Part shown: positions 1 to 9,284 of the stretch, piece after piece
Position numbering within the stretch: position 1 is the first letter of the stretch
How the letters are laid out: each line of letters opens with the position of its first letter
Source of the DNA: an uncultured Aliivibrio sp.
GTDB taxonomy: Bacteria; Pseudomonadota; Gammaproteobacteria; Enterobacterales; Vibrionaceae
Assembly: GCF_946479765.1 (NCBI RefSeq)
Contig: NZ_CAMLHO010000003.1
Span: forward strand, 119,937-183,936
Direction: 5' to 3'
DNA: 64,000 bases
Made by a program: the position numbers and the translations under genes
The notes under the pieces: generated by a model
Told to the model about the DNA's origin: nothing
What the model saw: only the letters and a program-made list of their open reading frames with translations
The model's database searches: none

Positions 1-1937
1 ATATTCATCATTTCATTTTCAAGATGATGAATAAGATCATTGGTGCCATTTGCTAATGAGGCTAAATCTTCAATGTCAGCATTAACAGAATTTGCAGTTT
101 CAGATTGCTCTAATGTGGCGGCTGAAATACTGGTATTAAAATTGTCGATGTCAGTAACAGCAGAGTGCAATGAATCAATAAAAGTGGATGAGTAATTAAC
201 GTTATCTTGAGTTTTATTACTCAGTTCTTTACTGTGTTCCATTAGTTCAAAAGCCTGCTTTGCACTTGTACCAATAGAATCGAGTAGTTGACGAATATCA
301 CCAGTCGCTTCTTGGCTACGTTGAGCAAGCTTTCGTACCTCATCAGCAACAACGGCAAAACCTCGGCCTTGTTCTCCTGCGCGAGCGGCTTCAATGGCTG
401 CATTTAACGCTAATAAATTAGTTTGCTCAGAAACGGAAGTAATCGTGTCCAAAATCTCAGAAACATTTAATGTTTGTTTTTCAAGAGTTTCTACATGCTT
501 ATGAGTATTGATAATGCTGTGATGTAAGTCATTTACAATAGTTGTCGTTGTTTTTGTGTGATTTCTACACTCACTTGCGTGATTGGTCGCTTGAGTTGTG
601 GTTCCATGAGCGTTATTGGTGACACTTGCAATCTCAGAGCTAGTTTGTGCCATTTCAGTCATCGCCGTCGCAATGCTGTCACAGTGAGTTAAGGTGGTTT
701 GGCTTGATTGAGTTGCTTTTTTTAGGTGGTGACTTAATGAATTAAGTTCGTTCTGAGTCTTAGAGGTAACGATATGAGCCGCTCGTAAAGGTAATGAAAT
801 ACTTTCAATTAAAGAGTTAATGTCTTTTGCTATGTCATCAAATTCATCCTCCCCATTATCATCTAAGGTTAGCGTTAAATCCTTGGTTGCTGAGATCTCA
901 TTGATACGAAGGCTGAATATGGTCATTCGTTTACTGATTGAGCGTGTTGTTATAAGGCTCATTATTGTAATCGGAAGGATCAGTAGTAGTGCGATAGCAA
1001 TATAGATATTACGAATGAATTTTGCATCATTCATCGTACCGTTAGCCGCCGCATTTAACTTTTTAGATATGTCATCAGTAATCGCTTTGATTAAGCCGAT
1101 ACGTTGAGTTGCTAATGGAAACCAATCACTAGCCGCTGGGCCATTTAATTTGTTCAAATTATCTTTTTGAGATAAGTAGTTATTTTGAATAGTAGATACT
1201 TTTTGCCAAGTAGCTGAGCGAGAAGTTGAATTGAATTGCTCGATAAAAAATGGAGATAGAACAGAGCTTGCTTGGCGAATAGCGAGGGATTCCGTTGTTA
1301 GATAATTATTAATGTCAGCGTATGTATCTAAACTTGATTTCTTCCCTGCAAATGCCCCATTTAATGCCCCTCTTACTTTACCTGCTTCTTCTTTTACTTG
1401 TAGTAAAGCGGAAAGTCCGAGCATTTCGTTACGCAGTTCTTGAGAATTAATATTACCAATGATTACAGAGATAGAATCAAGAGAAAGTTGATTAAGCATC
1501 GAGTAATAAACAAAAGGAGATTGGGTGATGCGTAAACTATCCACTTGAGTTCGAATCGATGGTTTATTGTTTAGTTGTGAGGTGATATCTGATAATAAGG
1601 TACTAACCATACTCTTATCTAAATACACCGCGTTGAAATTACGTAATGTTTTCTCTGAGAGATCAGATTTTTTACGTTGTTGTATTAATTTTTCTTTGCC
1701 TGATTGGCCTTTTGTCGCAATAAACCCAGCTGTTAATCCACGTTCGACTGCAAAATTGTGTGCCATGTTATCTAAAGCGTTAAAAAGAGAAACTGCTTCA
1801 AGAGAATAATTTGCGTTATAAACATTTTTATTTTCTTGCATTAAAAGTTGAATAAGAAAAACGGAGATAATCAATGTTGGCAAGATCGATATGATTAACA
1901 AGCGGAGCTTAATACTTTTAAAAATAGACAGCGTCAT
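1..1937 (-). CDS. Methyl-accepting chemotaxis protein with NIT sensor domain (partial, C-terminus beyond window)
   Basis: Transmembrane chemoreceptor that signals to CheA/CheW at the cell pole. The frame is open from the ATG at 1937 to the window edge, about 645 residues. In order: a membrane segment at about residues 11-33; an extracytoplasmic helical region resembling the nitrate/nitrite-sensing NIT fold, with an [15 protein letters not shown] stretch; a second membrane segment at about 309-330; a HAMP-like linker; and the coiled-coil signalling domain. The conserved hairpin motif [20 protein letters not shown] lies at about 513-532. The start is supported by AAGG seven bases upstream and by a sigma-28 promoter just before it. 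Ligand is unknown; NIT domains are known from nitrate/nitrite receptors but also from receptors for other ligands. The last residues are not visible, so a CheR-tethering pentapeptide cannot be assessed. Confidence 0.9.
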   Translation of the reverse strand, partial: MTLSIFKSIKLRLLIISILPTLIISVFLIQLLMQENKNVYNANYSLEAVSLFNALDNMAHNFAVERGLTAGFIATKGQSGKEKLIQQRKKSDLSEKTLRNFNAVYLDKSMVSTLLSDITSQLNNKPSIRTQVDSLRITQSPFVYYSMLNQLSLDSISVIIGNINSQELRNEMLGLSALLQVKEEAGKVRGALNGAFAGKKSSLDTYADINNYLTTESLAIRQASSVLSPFFIEQFNSTSRSATWQKVSTIQNNYLSQKDNLNKLNGPAASDWFPLATQRIGLIKAITDDISKKLNAAANGTMNDAKFIRNIYIAIALLLILPITIMSLITTRSISKRMTIFSLRINEISATKDLTLTLDDNGEDEFDDIAKDINSLIESISLPLRAAHIVTSKTQNELNSLSHHLKKATQSSQTTLTHCDSIATAMTEMAQTSSEIASVTNNAHGTTTQATNHASECRNHTKTTTTIVNDLHHSIINTHKHVETLEKQTLNVSEILDTITSVSEQTNLLALNAAIEAARAGEQGRGFAVVADEVRKLAQRSQEATGDIRQLLDSIGTSAKQAFELMEHSKELSNKTQDNVNYSSTFIDSLHSAVTDIDNFNTSISAATLEQSETANSVNADIEDLASLANGTNDLIHHLENEMMN

Positions 1938-1971
1938 AGATAACCTTTTAAATGTGTAGTGATATGCATGT

Positions 1972-1998
1972 TTATCGGCAAAATTAATTGATACTTTA
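1972..1998 (-). promoter_or_regulatory. Sigma-28 (FliA) promoter of the chemoreceptor gene
   Basis: Read on the minus strand, TAAA is followed by exactly 15 bases and then GCCGATAA, a full match to the flagellar sigma-28 consensus. It lies about 35 bases upstream of the receptor ATG, leaving a short leader with an AAGG ribosome site. This places the receptor in the late flagellar regulon. Seen directly; the regulator is inferred from the consensus. Confidence 0.85.
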
Positions 1999-2106
1999 AT
2001 TGATAGTTGTAAATTACTCTTAGTGTAAGCCTGCTCTTCTTTCGCTTGAAAGTAGGCATGGTTCTGCTTTTCTTGTACACTAAATAAAAAATAATAGGAG
2101 ACAAGA

Positions 2107-2556
2107 ATGCATTGTCCATTTTGTAGTGCAACCGACACAAAAGTTATCGATTCACGATTGGTTTCTGATGGTCATCAAGTTCGTCGTCGACGACAATGTT
2201 TGGCGTGCAATGAGCGTTTTACAACGTTTGAATTTGCTGAACTAGTGATGCCAAAAGTGATTAAATCTAATGGTAATCGTGAACCGTTTAATGAAGATAA
2301 ATTGTCAGGTGGTTTGTACCGTTCGTTAGAGAAGCGACCTGTTAGTGCCGATTTAGTTGAACTTGCGTTGAATACCATTAAGTCACAACTACGCGCAACG
2401 GGCGAACGAGAAGTGCCTTCTGATATGATTGGTAATCTAGTAATGGACCAATTAAAAGAGCTCGATAAAGTCGCTTATATTCGTTTTGCTTCGGTATATC
2501 GCAGCTTTGAAGATATTAAAGAGTTCGGTGAAGAAATCGCAAAATTAGAGAAATAA
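2107..2556 (+). CDS. nrdR: Transcriptional repressor NrdR
   Basis: Zinc-ribbon/ATP-cone repressor that senses ATP/dATP and represses ribonucleotide reductase genes. It has 149 residues, the normal family length. The zinc ribbon cysteines are at 3, 6, 31 and 34, with the RRRRQCLAC segment between them, and an ATP-cone follows. A strong AGGAGA ribosome site precedes the ATG. It is first in the rib-nusB cluster and ends one base before ribD, as in other gammaproteobacteria, so it is probably co-transcribed with it. No NrdR box was recognised next to it. Confidence 0.97.
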   Translation: MHCPFCSATDTKVIDSRLVSDGHQVRRRRQCLACNERFTTFEFAELVMPKVIKSNGNREPFNEDKLSGGLYRSLEKRPVSADLVELALNTIKSQLRATGEREVPSDMIGNLVMDQLKELDKVAYIRFASVYRSFEDIKEFGEEIAKLEK

Positions 2557-2557
2557 C

Positions 2558-3679
2558 ATGACATTTAGCACCCAAGATCACCAAATGATGCAAAAAGCTA
2601 TTTTATTGGCTAAACAAGGTATCTATACCACAGCACCTAATCCAAATGTTGGGTGCGTATTGGTCAAAAATGGAAAGATTATTGGAGAAGGTGCTCACCT
2701 TAAAGTGGGTGAACCTCATGCTGAAGTTCATGCATTACGACAAGCAGGAGATAATGCCAAAGGTGCAACAGCGTATGTTACGTTGGAGCCATGCTCGCAT
2801 TATGGAAGAACTCCACCTTGTGCGGAAGGCTTAATCAAAGCCGGTGTTGCTAAAGTTATCTGTGCGATGGTTGATCCTAATCCACAAGTGGCTGGGCGAG
2901 GTTTAGCGATGCTAAATGCTGCTGGTATTGAAACCGAATCAGGTTTATTAGAAGCAGACTCTAGAGCCTTGAATCCTTCATTTTTACAACGAATGGAGAC
3001 CGGGAAACCTTTTGTTCAGTTAAAAATGGCGGCAAGTTTAGATGGTAAAACAGCATTGGCTAATGGTGAAAGTCAGTGGATAACCTCTAAAGAAGCGAGA
3101 CAAGATGTTCAGCGTTATCGTGCTTTATCTGGTGCCATATTATCAACAGCAAAAACGGTAATAGAAGATAATGCTTCTTTAAATGTACGCTGGGATGATC
3201 TACCGTTATCAATTCAAAAAAACTATCCAGAAAGAAAACTAAGACAACCATTACGCGTTATTTTAGATCGTCAACACCAACTCACTTCAGATCTTAAATT
3301 ATTCAATGTTGAAGGAAATGTTACCACCATTTCTTCCCAGTTATCTCACCCTATCAGTTCTCAACATAGCCATCTGCATTGCAATGTTTGTGACGATGGT
3401 AAACTTATCTTATCTGAAGTTATCGATAAAATAGTGCAAGAATGCAATGTTAATCATATTTGGGTAGAAGCTGGGGCCACCTTAGCGGCGAGTATGATAG
3501 AAGCCAATTTAGTGGATGAATTAATCATTTACTTAGCGCCTAAATTGATGGGTTCTGATGGTCGCAGTTTATTAAATATTGTCGGATTAACCACCATGTC
3601 TGAAGCTATCGATCTAAACATAACAGATGTTCGAATGGTAGGTAAAGATATTCGAATTACAGCAAAAATAGCAAGGTAA
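2558..3679 (+). CDS. ribD: Bifunctional pyrimidine deaminase/reductase RibD
   Basis: Catalyses the second and third steps of riboflavin synthesis: deamination of the GTP cyclohydrolase II product, then NADPH-dependent reduction of the ribosyl side chain. The 373 residues carry an N-terminal deaminase with the zinc motifs HAEVHAL and PCSHYGRTPPC, and a C-terminal dihydrofolate-reductase-like domain from about residue 145. It follows nrdR by one base and precedes ribE by three, so translation is probably coupled. Nothing odd apart from a slightly AT-rich, less conserved reductase half. Confidence 0.96.
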   Translation: MTFSTQDHQMMQKAILLAKQGIYTTAPNPNVGCVLVKNGKIIGEGAHLKVGEPHAEVHALRQAGDNAKGATAYVTLEPCSHYGRTPPCAEGLIKAGVAKVICAMVDPNPQVAGRGLAMLNAAGIETESGLLEADSRALNPSFLQRMETGKPFVQLKMAASLDGKTALANGESQWITSKEARQDVQRYRALSGAILSTAKTVIEDNASLNVRWDDLPLSIQKNYPERKLRQPLRVILDRQHQLTSDLKLFNVEGNVTTISSQLSHPISSQHSHLHCNVCDDGKLILSEVIDKIVQECNVNHIWVEAGATLAASMIEANLVDELIIYLAPKLMGSDGRSLLNIVGLTTMSEAIDLNITDVRMVGKDIRITAKIAR

Positions 3680-3682
3680 CGT

Positions 3683-4339
3683 ATGTTTACAGGAATTATT
3701 GAATCAACCGGTACACTTCAAGCAATTACACCAAAAGGTGAAGACATCAGTGTGACCGTTAATGTCGGTAAATTAGACATGGGTGATGTAAAGCTTGGCG
3801 ATAGCATTGCAACCAACGGAGTATGTTTAACTGTTGTTGCGATGACAGCCCAAACTTATACCGCTGATTTATCACTAGAGACACTTAAACGTACTGGATT
3901 TGTCGATTACAAAGCAGGCGATAAAGTTAATCTAGAAAAAGCTATGTTACCAACGACTCGTTTTGGTGGTCATATTGTTTCAGGCCATGTCGATGCGGTT
4001 GGTGAAATTATTGAACGCCACCAAACAGGTAGAGCGGTCGAGTATTGGATCCAGTTGCCACAAAATCTAGCTAAATATGTAGTAGAAAAAGGGTCAATAA
4101 CGGTCGATGGTATTAGCTTGACTGTAAATGATTTACGTAAAAATGCATTTAAGTTGACGATTGTTCCTCATACGGCAGCGGAAACAACAATGGACAACTT
4201 CTGTATAGGTCAAAAAGTGAATCTAGAAGTGGACTTAATTGCACGATATTTAGAAAGACTTGTGATCGGACAGAAAGAAGAGCAACCTCAGTCTTCTGTT
4301 ACGATGGATCTTTTGGCAAAATCAGGTTTCTTAAATTAA
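3683..4339 (+). CDS. ribE: Riboflavin synthase alpha chain
   Basis: Dismutates two 6,7-dimethyl-8-ribityllumazines to riboflavin and the pyrimidinedione. It has 218 residues with the two tandem lumazine-binding barrels of the family, each opening with a related motif: MFTGIIESTG at residue 1, and a second copy starting around residue 98 with FGGHIVSGHVD. It sits directly behind ribD and 36 bases before ribBA. No FMN riboswitch is visible anywhere in this operon. The gene is called ribC in E. coli nomenclature. Confidence 0.95.
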   Translation: MFTGIIESTGTLQAITPKGEDISVTVNVGKLDMGDVKLGDSIATNGVCLTVVAMTAQTYTADLSLETLKRTGFVDYKAGDKVNLEKAMLPTTRFGGHIVSGHVDAVGEIIERHQTGRAVEYWIQLPQNLAKYVVEKGSITVDGISLTVNDLRKNAFKLTIVPHTAAETTMDNFCIGQKVNLEVDLIARYLERLVIGQKEEQPQSSVTMDLLAKSGFLN

Positions 4340-4375
4340 CCACTTAACCTAACTAATATATTAAAGGTATTTCAC

Positions 4376-5485
4376 ATGGCAATTAGCTCAGCAAAAGACA
4401 TTATTGAAGATATTCGCTTAGGTAAGATGGTTATCCTGATGGATGATGAAGATCGTGAAAATGAAGGCGATTTAATCATTGCAGCAGAAAAAATCACACC
4501 AGAAGCGATCAATTTCATGGCAACACATGGTCGTGGTTTAATTTGTTTAACAATGACAAAAGATCGCTGTGAAAAATTAGGTCTACCACCAATGGTGCAA
4601 GACAATAACGCACAATTTACAACTAACTTTACTGTTTCTATTGAAGCCGCTGAAGGTGTTACAACGGGTATTTCAGCAGCAGATCGCTCTCGTACTGTTG
4701 AAGCTGCTGTTGCTAAAAATGCCGTTGCTGCTGATCTTGTTCAGCCTGGTCACATCTTCCCTCTTGCAGCACAAGAAGGTGGTGTATTAACACGTGCAGG
4801 ACATACAGAGGCTGGTTGTGACTTGGCGCGTTTAGCTGGCTTTGAACCAGCAGGTGTGATTGTTGAAATCCTAAATGATGATGGCTCGATGGCTCGTCGT
4901 CCTGATCTGGAAATTTTTGCTGAAAAACACGATGTGAAATTGGGTACGATTGCTGACTTAATTGAATACCGTAATAACAACGAAACAACGATAGAGCGTG
5001 TTGCGGAGTGTAAACTACCAACAGAATTTGGTGATTTTGATTTGGTTACTTACCGTGACACGATCGATAATCAACTTCATTACGCAATGAAGAAAGAAAA
5101 TACATCAGGTACTGCACCATTAGTTCGTGTACACCTTCAAGATACTTTCACCGATATCCTTCATTCCGATCGTTGTGCAGAGCGTAGCTGGACACTACCA
5201 ACAGCAATGCAACGCATTGCCGATGAAGGTGGTGTGCTTGTGATCTTAGGGAACGAAGAGTCAACTGATAGTATTGTACATAAAATCAAAGTATTAGAGC
5301 GCCAAGATAGCGGTGAAGCGCCAACGATGGCTAAGAAACAAGGTACGTCACGCCGTGTTGGTGTTGGCTCACAAATATTAGCTGACATGGGCATTTCTGA
5401 TATGCGTCTGCTATCATCTTCTTCAAAGCGTTACCATTCATTATCAGGCTTTGGTCTGAATGTAGTAGAATACGTTTCAAAATAA
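4376..5485 (+). CDS. ribBA: DHBP synthase with degenerate GTP cyclohydrolase II-like domain (RibBA/RibBX type)
   Basis: The N-terminal half (about residues 1-205) is 3,4-dihydroxy-2-butanone-4-phosphate synthase, with the [10 protein letters not shown] metal-site loop and THGRGLICL. The C-terminal half is related to GTP cyclohydrolase II, but where active enzymes have three zinc cysteines (C-x10-C-x-C) this protein reads [15 protein letters not shown], with one cysteine. The cyclohydrolase activity is therefore probably absent, as described for proteobacterial RibBX proteins. A separate ribA elsewhere in the genome would then supply step one. It sits between ribE and ribH, with an inverted repeat following the stop. 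Confidence 0.92.
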   Translation: MAISSAKDIIEDIRLGKMVILMDDEDRENEGDLIIAAEKITPEAINFMATHGRGLICLTMTKDRCEKLGLPPMVQDNNAQFTTNFTVSIEAAEGVTTGISAADRSRTVEAAVAKNAVAADLVQPGHIFPLAAQEGGVLTRAGHTEAGCDLARLAGFEPAGVIVEILNDDGSMARRPDLEIFAEKHDVKLGTIADLIEYRNNNETTIERVAECKLPTEFGDFDLVTYRDTIDNQLHYAMKKENTSGTAPLVRVHLQDTFTDILHSDRCAERSWTLPTAMQRIADEGGVLVILGNEESTDSIVHKIKVLERQDSGEAPTMAKKQGTSRRVGVGSQILADMGISDMRLLSSSSKRYHSLSGFGLNVVEYVSK

Positions 5486-5495
5486 GCGTATTGAT

Positions 5496-5520
5496 GGGCT
5501 CTATTGTGTAAATAGAGCCC
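5496..5520 (+). terminator. Stem-loop after ribBA
   Basis: A perfect 10-bp stem (GGGCTCTATT with AATAGAGCCC, 5-base loop) lies just past the ribBA stop. It is followed by an A-rich stretch and not a T-tract, so it may pause transcription or protect the 3' end more than terminate. Confidence 0.55.
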
Positions 5521-5634
5521 AAATAATTAGATATTTGTCACAAAGCTGTGATAGAATTCGCCGATTCTCACTATGATATGTAGTTGAAAATAGTTACTCA
5601 GTTTAATTGGAATAATATAGATACAGGAAGGCTT

Positions 5635-6105
5635 ATGAACGTAATTGAAGGCGGCATTGCTGCTCCTAATGCGAAAATTGCAATTGTCATTTCTCGCTTT
5701 AATAGCTTTATTAATGAAAGTTTACTTTCAGGCGCTATCGATACTTTAAAGCGTTTTGGTCAAGTATCTGAAGAAAACATCACTGTTGTTCGCTGCCCTG
5801 GCGCCGTAGAATTACCATTAGTTGCTCAACGAGTAGCTAAAACAGCAAAATATGATGCAATTGTTTCATTGGGTTCTGTTATTCGTGGTGGTACACCACA
5901 TTTTGACTATGTATGTAGTGAATGCAATAAGGGTCTAGCACAAGTATCTTTGGAATACAGTATTCCAGTGGCATTTGGTGTTTTGACTGTTGATACAATC
6001 GATCAAGCAATCGAGCGCGCCGGTACCAAGGCTGGTAATAAAGGGGCAGAGGCTGCACTAAGCGCACTCGAAATGATTAATGTACTGTCTCAAATAGAAT
6101 CCTAA
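5635..6105 (+). CDS. ribH: 6,7-dimethyl-8-ribityllumazine synthase
   Basis: Condenses the ribityl-pyrimidinedione with the RibB product to form lumazine, the riboflavin synthase substrate, in a 60-subunit capsid in many bacteria. The ATG at 5635 is chosen because AGGAAGG lies five bases upstream and the protein then has the usual 156 residues; an in-frame TTG at 5584 would add a non-conserved tail. Visible family segments are [16 protein letters not shown] and [16 protein letters not shown] with the catalytic His. The stop overlaps the nusB start by one base. About 150 bases separate it from ribBA, enough for its own promoter. Confidence 0.95.
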   Translation: MNVIEGGIAAPNAKIAIVISRFNSFINESLLSGAIDTLKRFGQVSEENITVVRCPGAVELPLVAQRVAKTAKYDAIVSLGSVIRGGTPHFDYVCSECNKGLAQVSLEYSIPVAFGVLTVDTIDQAIERAGTKAGNKGAEAALSALEMINVLSQIES

Positions 6106-6572
6106 TGGGAGTTAGTGTGAAACCAGCCGCACGTCGTAATGCACGTCAATTTGCGCTTCAAGCAATTTATTCATGGCAAATAAGCAAAGAAAATGTTGCT
6201 GCTATTGAAGATCAGTTTTTAACCGCAGATAAGTATGATGAAGAAGAGCATCATGCAAAAGAGCCTAAACTACAAGCTCCAGAGACAGATGTAGCGTACT
6301 TCCGCGATCTTTTCTCAGGTGTTGCTCTTAACCACATTAAGTTAGACGGTAAAATGCGTCCATACTTATCTCGTCCACTTCAAGATCTTGATCAGATGGA
6401 ACTTGCGTTACTACGTATGTCTATCTATGAAATGATGAATCGTGACGATGTACCTTACAAAGTTGTTATCAACGAAGCGATTGAACTTGCAAAAGTGTTC
6501 GCAGCAGAAGATAGCCACAAATTTGTAAATGGTGTATTAGATAAAGCGGCTCCAACATTACGTAAAAAGTAA
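6105..6572 (+). CDS. nusB: Transcription antitermination factor NusB
   Basis: RNA-binding all-helical protein that, with S10 (NusE), binds boxA and promotes antitermination on rRNA operons. It has 155 residues with the N-terminal [16 protein letters not shown] segment and a C-terminal [10 protein letters not shown]. The ATG at 6105 overlaps the ribH stop (TAATG). A GTG at 6117, preceded by GGGAG, is an alternative start that would give an N-terminus closer to E. coli NusB. A strong terminator follows, closing the nrdR-rib-nusB unit. Confidence 0.95.
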   Translation: MGVSVKPAARRNARQFALQAIYSWQISKENVAAIEDQFLTADKYDEEEHHAKEPKLQAPETDVAYFRDLFSGVALNHIKLDGKMRPYLSRPLQDLDQMELALLRMSIYEMMNRDDVPYKVVINEAIELAKVFAAEDSHKFVNGVLDKAAPTLRKK

Positions 6573-6602
6573 GTTGGATTTAGCATACTAATTAATAGTA
6601 AA

Positions 6603-6628
6603 GGTCAGCCTAATCGCTGGCCTTTTTT
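6603..6628 (+). terminator. Rho-independent terminator after nusB
   Basis: A seven-bp stem (GGTCAGC with GCTGGCC, one wobble) with a 6-base loop is followed by six T. It separates nusB from thiL. Confidence 0.85.
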
Positions 6629-6656
6629 ATAACTAAAAAACAGTATTTTATATAAT

Positions 6657-7649
6657 ATGAGTAGTGAATTTAATTTAATTGACCAATTTTTTGTGCAAGG
6701 AAACCTGTCTCGAAGTGATGTTGATTTAGGGATTGGTGATGATTGTGCGCTAGTATCAGTACCAGAAGGTCATCACGTTGCCATTACCACCGATACGTTA
6801 GCGGCAGGCACCCATTTTTTAGCTGATGCTAATCCTGAACTTATTGGTTATAAAGCGTTAGCATCAAATTTAAGTGATTTAGCCGCAATGGGTGCTAAAC
6901 CTACTTGGGTATCTTTAGCATTAACGTTACCTGAGCCAGATGAGAAATGGCTTGAAGGCTTTTGTAAGGGCTTTTTTGGATTGGCCAAACAATACAATGT
7001 GCAACTTATTGGTGGTGATACAACTAAAGGGCCACTGAGCATTACCATTACAGTTCACGGTATTGTACCAAAAGGGGAAGCGATGACCCGTAAAGGAGCA
7101 AAGCTAGGTGATGATATATATGTAACAGGGCCTTTAGGAGACAGTGCTGCAGGACTTGAGATTTTATTGAGAAGGTCACCCCAATCACAAACCGCATTAG
7201 AACAAGAGTTAGAATACAGACATTATTACTCGACACCGAAAGTTGAACTTGCTCAACAAATACGTCATCTTTGTCATTCAGCATTAGATATCTCGGATGG
7301 GCTTATTTCGGATTTAGGGCATATACTTAAACAATCGAATGTAAGTGCTAAAATTGACGTTAATAGATTGCCGGTTTCTAATGAGTTAGTTAAGTACTAT
7401 GATGATGAAGATAAATATCAGAAAGTAGCGCTGACTAGTGGTGAAGAATATGAACTTTGTTTCACTGCATCTAAAGAGAATAGAGAAGCGATTAGACAAA
7501 TAACTACCCTTTTAAATCATAACGTTAGTATAATTGGTGAAATAGTTAATGGGCCATTTACCAACTTACAGAATAGTATGCAATTATATAAAGAGACAGT
7601 GCTATTGGACTGGGCACTTTATGGCTATGACCATTTTAGGAATGAATAA
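6657..7649 (+). CDS. thiL: Thiamine-monophosphate kinase
   Basis: Phosphorylates thiamine monophosphate to thiamine pyrophosphate, the last step of the pathway. The 330 residues fit the AIR-synthase-like family: GIGDDCAL near residue 25, DLAAMGAKPTW near 80, and GGDTTKGPLSITI near 120. It overlaps the pgpA start by one base and begins a four-gene run thiL-pgpA-luxP-luxQ. No strong ribosome site precedes the ATG, which lies 29 bases past the nusB terminator, so a promoter must overlap the terminator region or arise by read-through. Confidence 0.95.
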   Translation: MSSEFNLIDQFFVQGNLSRSDVDLGIGDDCALVSVPEGHHVAITTDTLAAGTHFLADANPELIGYKALASNLSDLAAMGAKPTWVSLALTLPEPDEKWLEGFCKGFFGLAKQYNVQLIGGDTTKGPLSITITVHGIVPKGEAMTRKGAKLGDDIYVTGPLGDSAAGLEILLRRSPQSQTALEQELEYRHYYSTPKVELAQQIRHLCHSALDISDGLISDLGHILKQSNVSAKIDVNRLPVSNELVKYYDDEDKYQKVALTSGEEYELCFTASKENREAIRQITTLLNHNVSIIGEIVNGPFTNLQNSMQLYKETVLLDWALYGYDHFRNE

Positions 7650-8152
7650 TGACAAATCCTTTAGCATTAATTAGTTTAAAAAATCCGTGGCATCTTTTAG
7701 CAACAGGATTTGGTAGTGGTTTAGCGCCAATTATTCCTGGAACAATGGGGACATTAGCGGCCATTCCATTTTATTTATTGCTTGCTCAGCTGCCTTTTTA
7801 CTTATTTGTTGTAGCTGTTATTGTATCTGCGCTTGTTGGCATTAAAATTTGTGATGTGACTTCTGCGGATATGAAAGTTCACGATCACGGTTCAATCGTT
7901 TGGGATGAGTTCGTTGGATTGTGGATCACAATGAGCATCGTACCTTATTTGAATTTATCAGTAACTGATTGGAAATGGTTACTTACCGGGTTTATCTTAT
8001 TTCGATTTTTTGACATGGTAAAACCTTGGCCAATTGGATGGCTAGATAATAAAGTTCATGGCGGCTTTGGCATTATGCTTGATGATATTGTCGCTGGATT
8101 TATGGCTCTAATTAGCCTTTGGTTAGTTGGAAAATATTCTGGTTGGTTGTAA
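7649..8152 (+). CDS. pgpA: Phosphatidylglycerophosphatase A
   Basis: Inner-membrane phosphatase that converts phosphatidylglycerophosphate to phosphatidylglycerol. It has 167 residues with several hydrophobic segments; conserved stretches are GSGLAPIIPGTMGTLAAIP near the N-terminus, WDEFVGLW, FRFFDMVKPWPI and MLDDIVAGF. The gene is translationally coupled to thiL, a neighbour pair conserved in gammaproteobacteria. It is followed after only four bases by luxP. Confidence 0.95.
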   Translation: MTNPLALISLKNPWHLLATGFGSGLAPIIPGTMGTLAAIPFYLLLAQLPFYLFVVAVIVSALVGIKICDVTSADMKVHDHGSIVWDEFVGLWITMSIVPYLNLSVTDWKWLLTGFILFRFFDMVKPWPIGWLDNKVHGGFGIMLDDIVAGFMALISLWLVGKYSGWL

Positions 8153-8156
8153 TTAA

Positions 8157-9284
8157 ATGAGTAAAGTCAGAGCAAGTTTTTGCTCTTTATGTTTAATGTT
8201 GGTTGCTTTCTTTGGTTATTCAAAAGCGGTATTTTCTGATCCGGTTTTAGTTGGCTATTGGGGCTACAATGAATATTTGGCTAAGTATCCTAAAGAAGAT
8301 GAACTAACAGCATCATTATCTAACATGGTAAAGATGGAGCCAGTCTCACTTTCTGTTAAACAAGATAAACCAATTAAGATTTCATTTGTTTATCCTGGAG
8401 GGCAAGCTTCTGATTATTGGAAGCGTAATTTGATTGCTTTTGAATCACGCTTACAAGCATTAAATATAAAGTATGAATTAACGCCAGTATCAACTCGACT
8501 TAATGTTGATTTTAAAGAGCAAAGCCGTTCTTTATATGATGCAATTAATAAGAAATCGGATTATCTTATTTTTACTTTGAATACTACCCGCCATCGTAAG
8601 TTTATTGAGCATGTAATTCAAAGCCCTAAAACGAAAATAATTGTACAAAATATTACCACACCAGTGAAGGCATGGCGTGATAATCAACCACTGTTATACG
8701 TAGGGTTTGATCATGTGATTGGTACTCGCTTACTTGCTAAATACTTTCAAGAAAAGTTTCCTCATGGTGCGAAGTACGGAATGCTGTACTTCTCCTATGG
8801 TTACTTAAGTACAGCGAGAGGTGATGTTTTTGTTCAATCAATGGACAATAATAAATACACATTAACCTCCTCTTTTTATACCGAAGCCACAAAAGAGAGT
8901 GCATTTACCGCGACGAAAAGCATCGTGAAAGACAGTCCTGATGTTGATTTTATCTACGCCTCTTCTACAGATATAGCATTAGGTGCACTAGATGCCTTGG
9001 ATGAAATGACCAATATCCAACCTGTAATTAATGGGTGGGGTGGTGGTTCATTGGAATTAGATGCAATTGAAAATGGTAAGTTAGATGTAACAGTCATGAG
9101 AATGAATGATGACACTGGTGTTGCGATGGCTGAGGCGATTAAATTGGACTTAGAAGGCAAGGAAGTTCCAACCGTTTATTCTGGAGACTTTGAAGTAGTA
9201 ACTTCTGAGACGAGTGCAGAAGACCTCATCTTATTAAAACAAAAAGCTTTTCGTTATTCTGGAGTGGATTTAAAGAATGAGTAA
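8157..9284 (+). CDS. luxP: Autoinducer-2 binding periplasmic protein LuxP
   Basis: Periplasmic binding protein that presents boron-containing autoinducer-2 to the LuxQ sensor kinase. It has 375 residues with an N-terminal signal peptide (hydrophobic at about 10-24) and a type I periplasmic-binding fold. Family ligand residues are kept: Gln83, Ser85 and Trp88 in GGQASDYW, Asn in VQNITTP, Arg in STARGD, Trp in INGWGGG, and Arg/Asp in VMRMNDDTG. This preserves the AI-2 borate site as known for V. harveyi LuxP. The ribosome site is weak. The gene ends in an 8-base overlap with luxQ and follows pgpA by four bases. Confidence 0.95.
   Translation: MSKVRASFCSLCLMLVAFFGYSKAVFSDPVLVGYWGYNEYLAKYPKEDELTASLSNMVKMEPVSLSVKQDKPIKISFVYPGGQASDYWKRNLIAFESRLQALNIKYELTPVSTRLNVDFKEQSRSLYDAINKKSDYLIFTLNTTRHRKFIEHVIQSPKTKIIVQNITTPVKAWRDNQPLLYVGFDHVIGTRLLAKYFQEKFPHGAKYGMLYFSYGYLSTARGDVFVQSMDNNKYTLTSSFYTEATKESAFTATKSIVKDSPDVDFIYASSTDIALGALDALDEMTNIQPVINGWGGGSLELDAIENGKLDVTVMRMNDDTGVAMAEAIKLDLEGKEVPTVYSGDFEVVTSETSAEDLILLKQKAFRYSGVDLKNE

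Noticed and set aside
4340..4375. FMN riboswitch upstream of ribBA
   Set aside because: Only 36 bases separate ribE and ribBA and none of the conserved riboswitch blocks are present; none was found upstream of ribD or ribH either.
4713..5021. 102-codon antisense ORF inside ribBA
   Set aside because: Lies wholly within a well-conserved gene and shows Gln/His-rich composition typical of antisense frames.
5536..5557. CRP-like site or promoter in front of ribH (TGTCACAAAGCTGTGATA)
   Set aside because: The half-sites are in the wrong order for CRP and the TTGTCA-TAGAAT spacing of 11 bases is too short for sigma-70.
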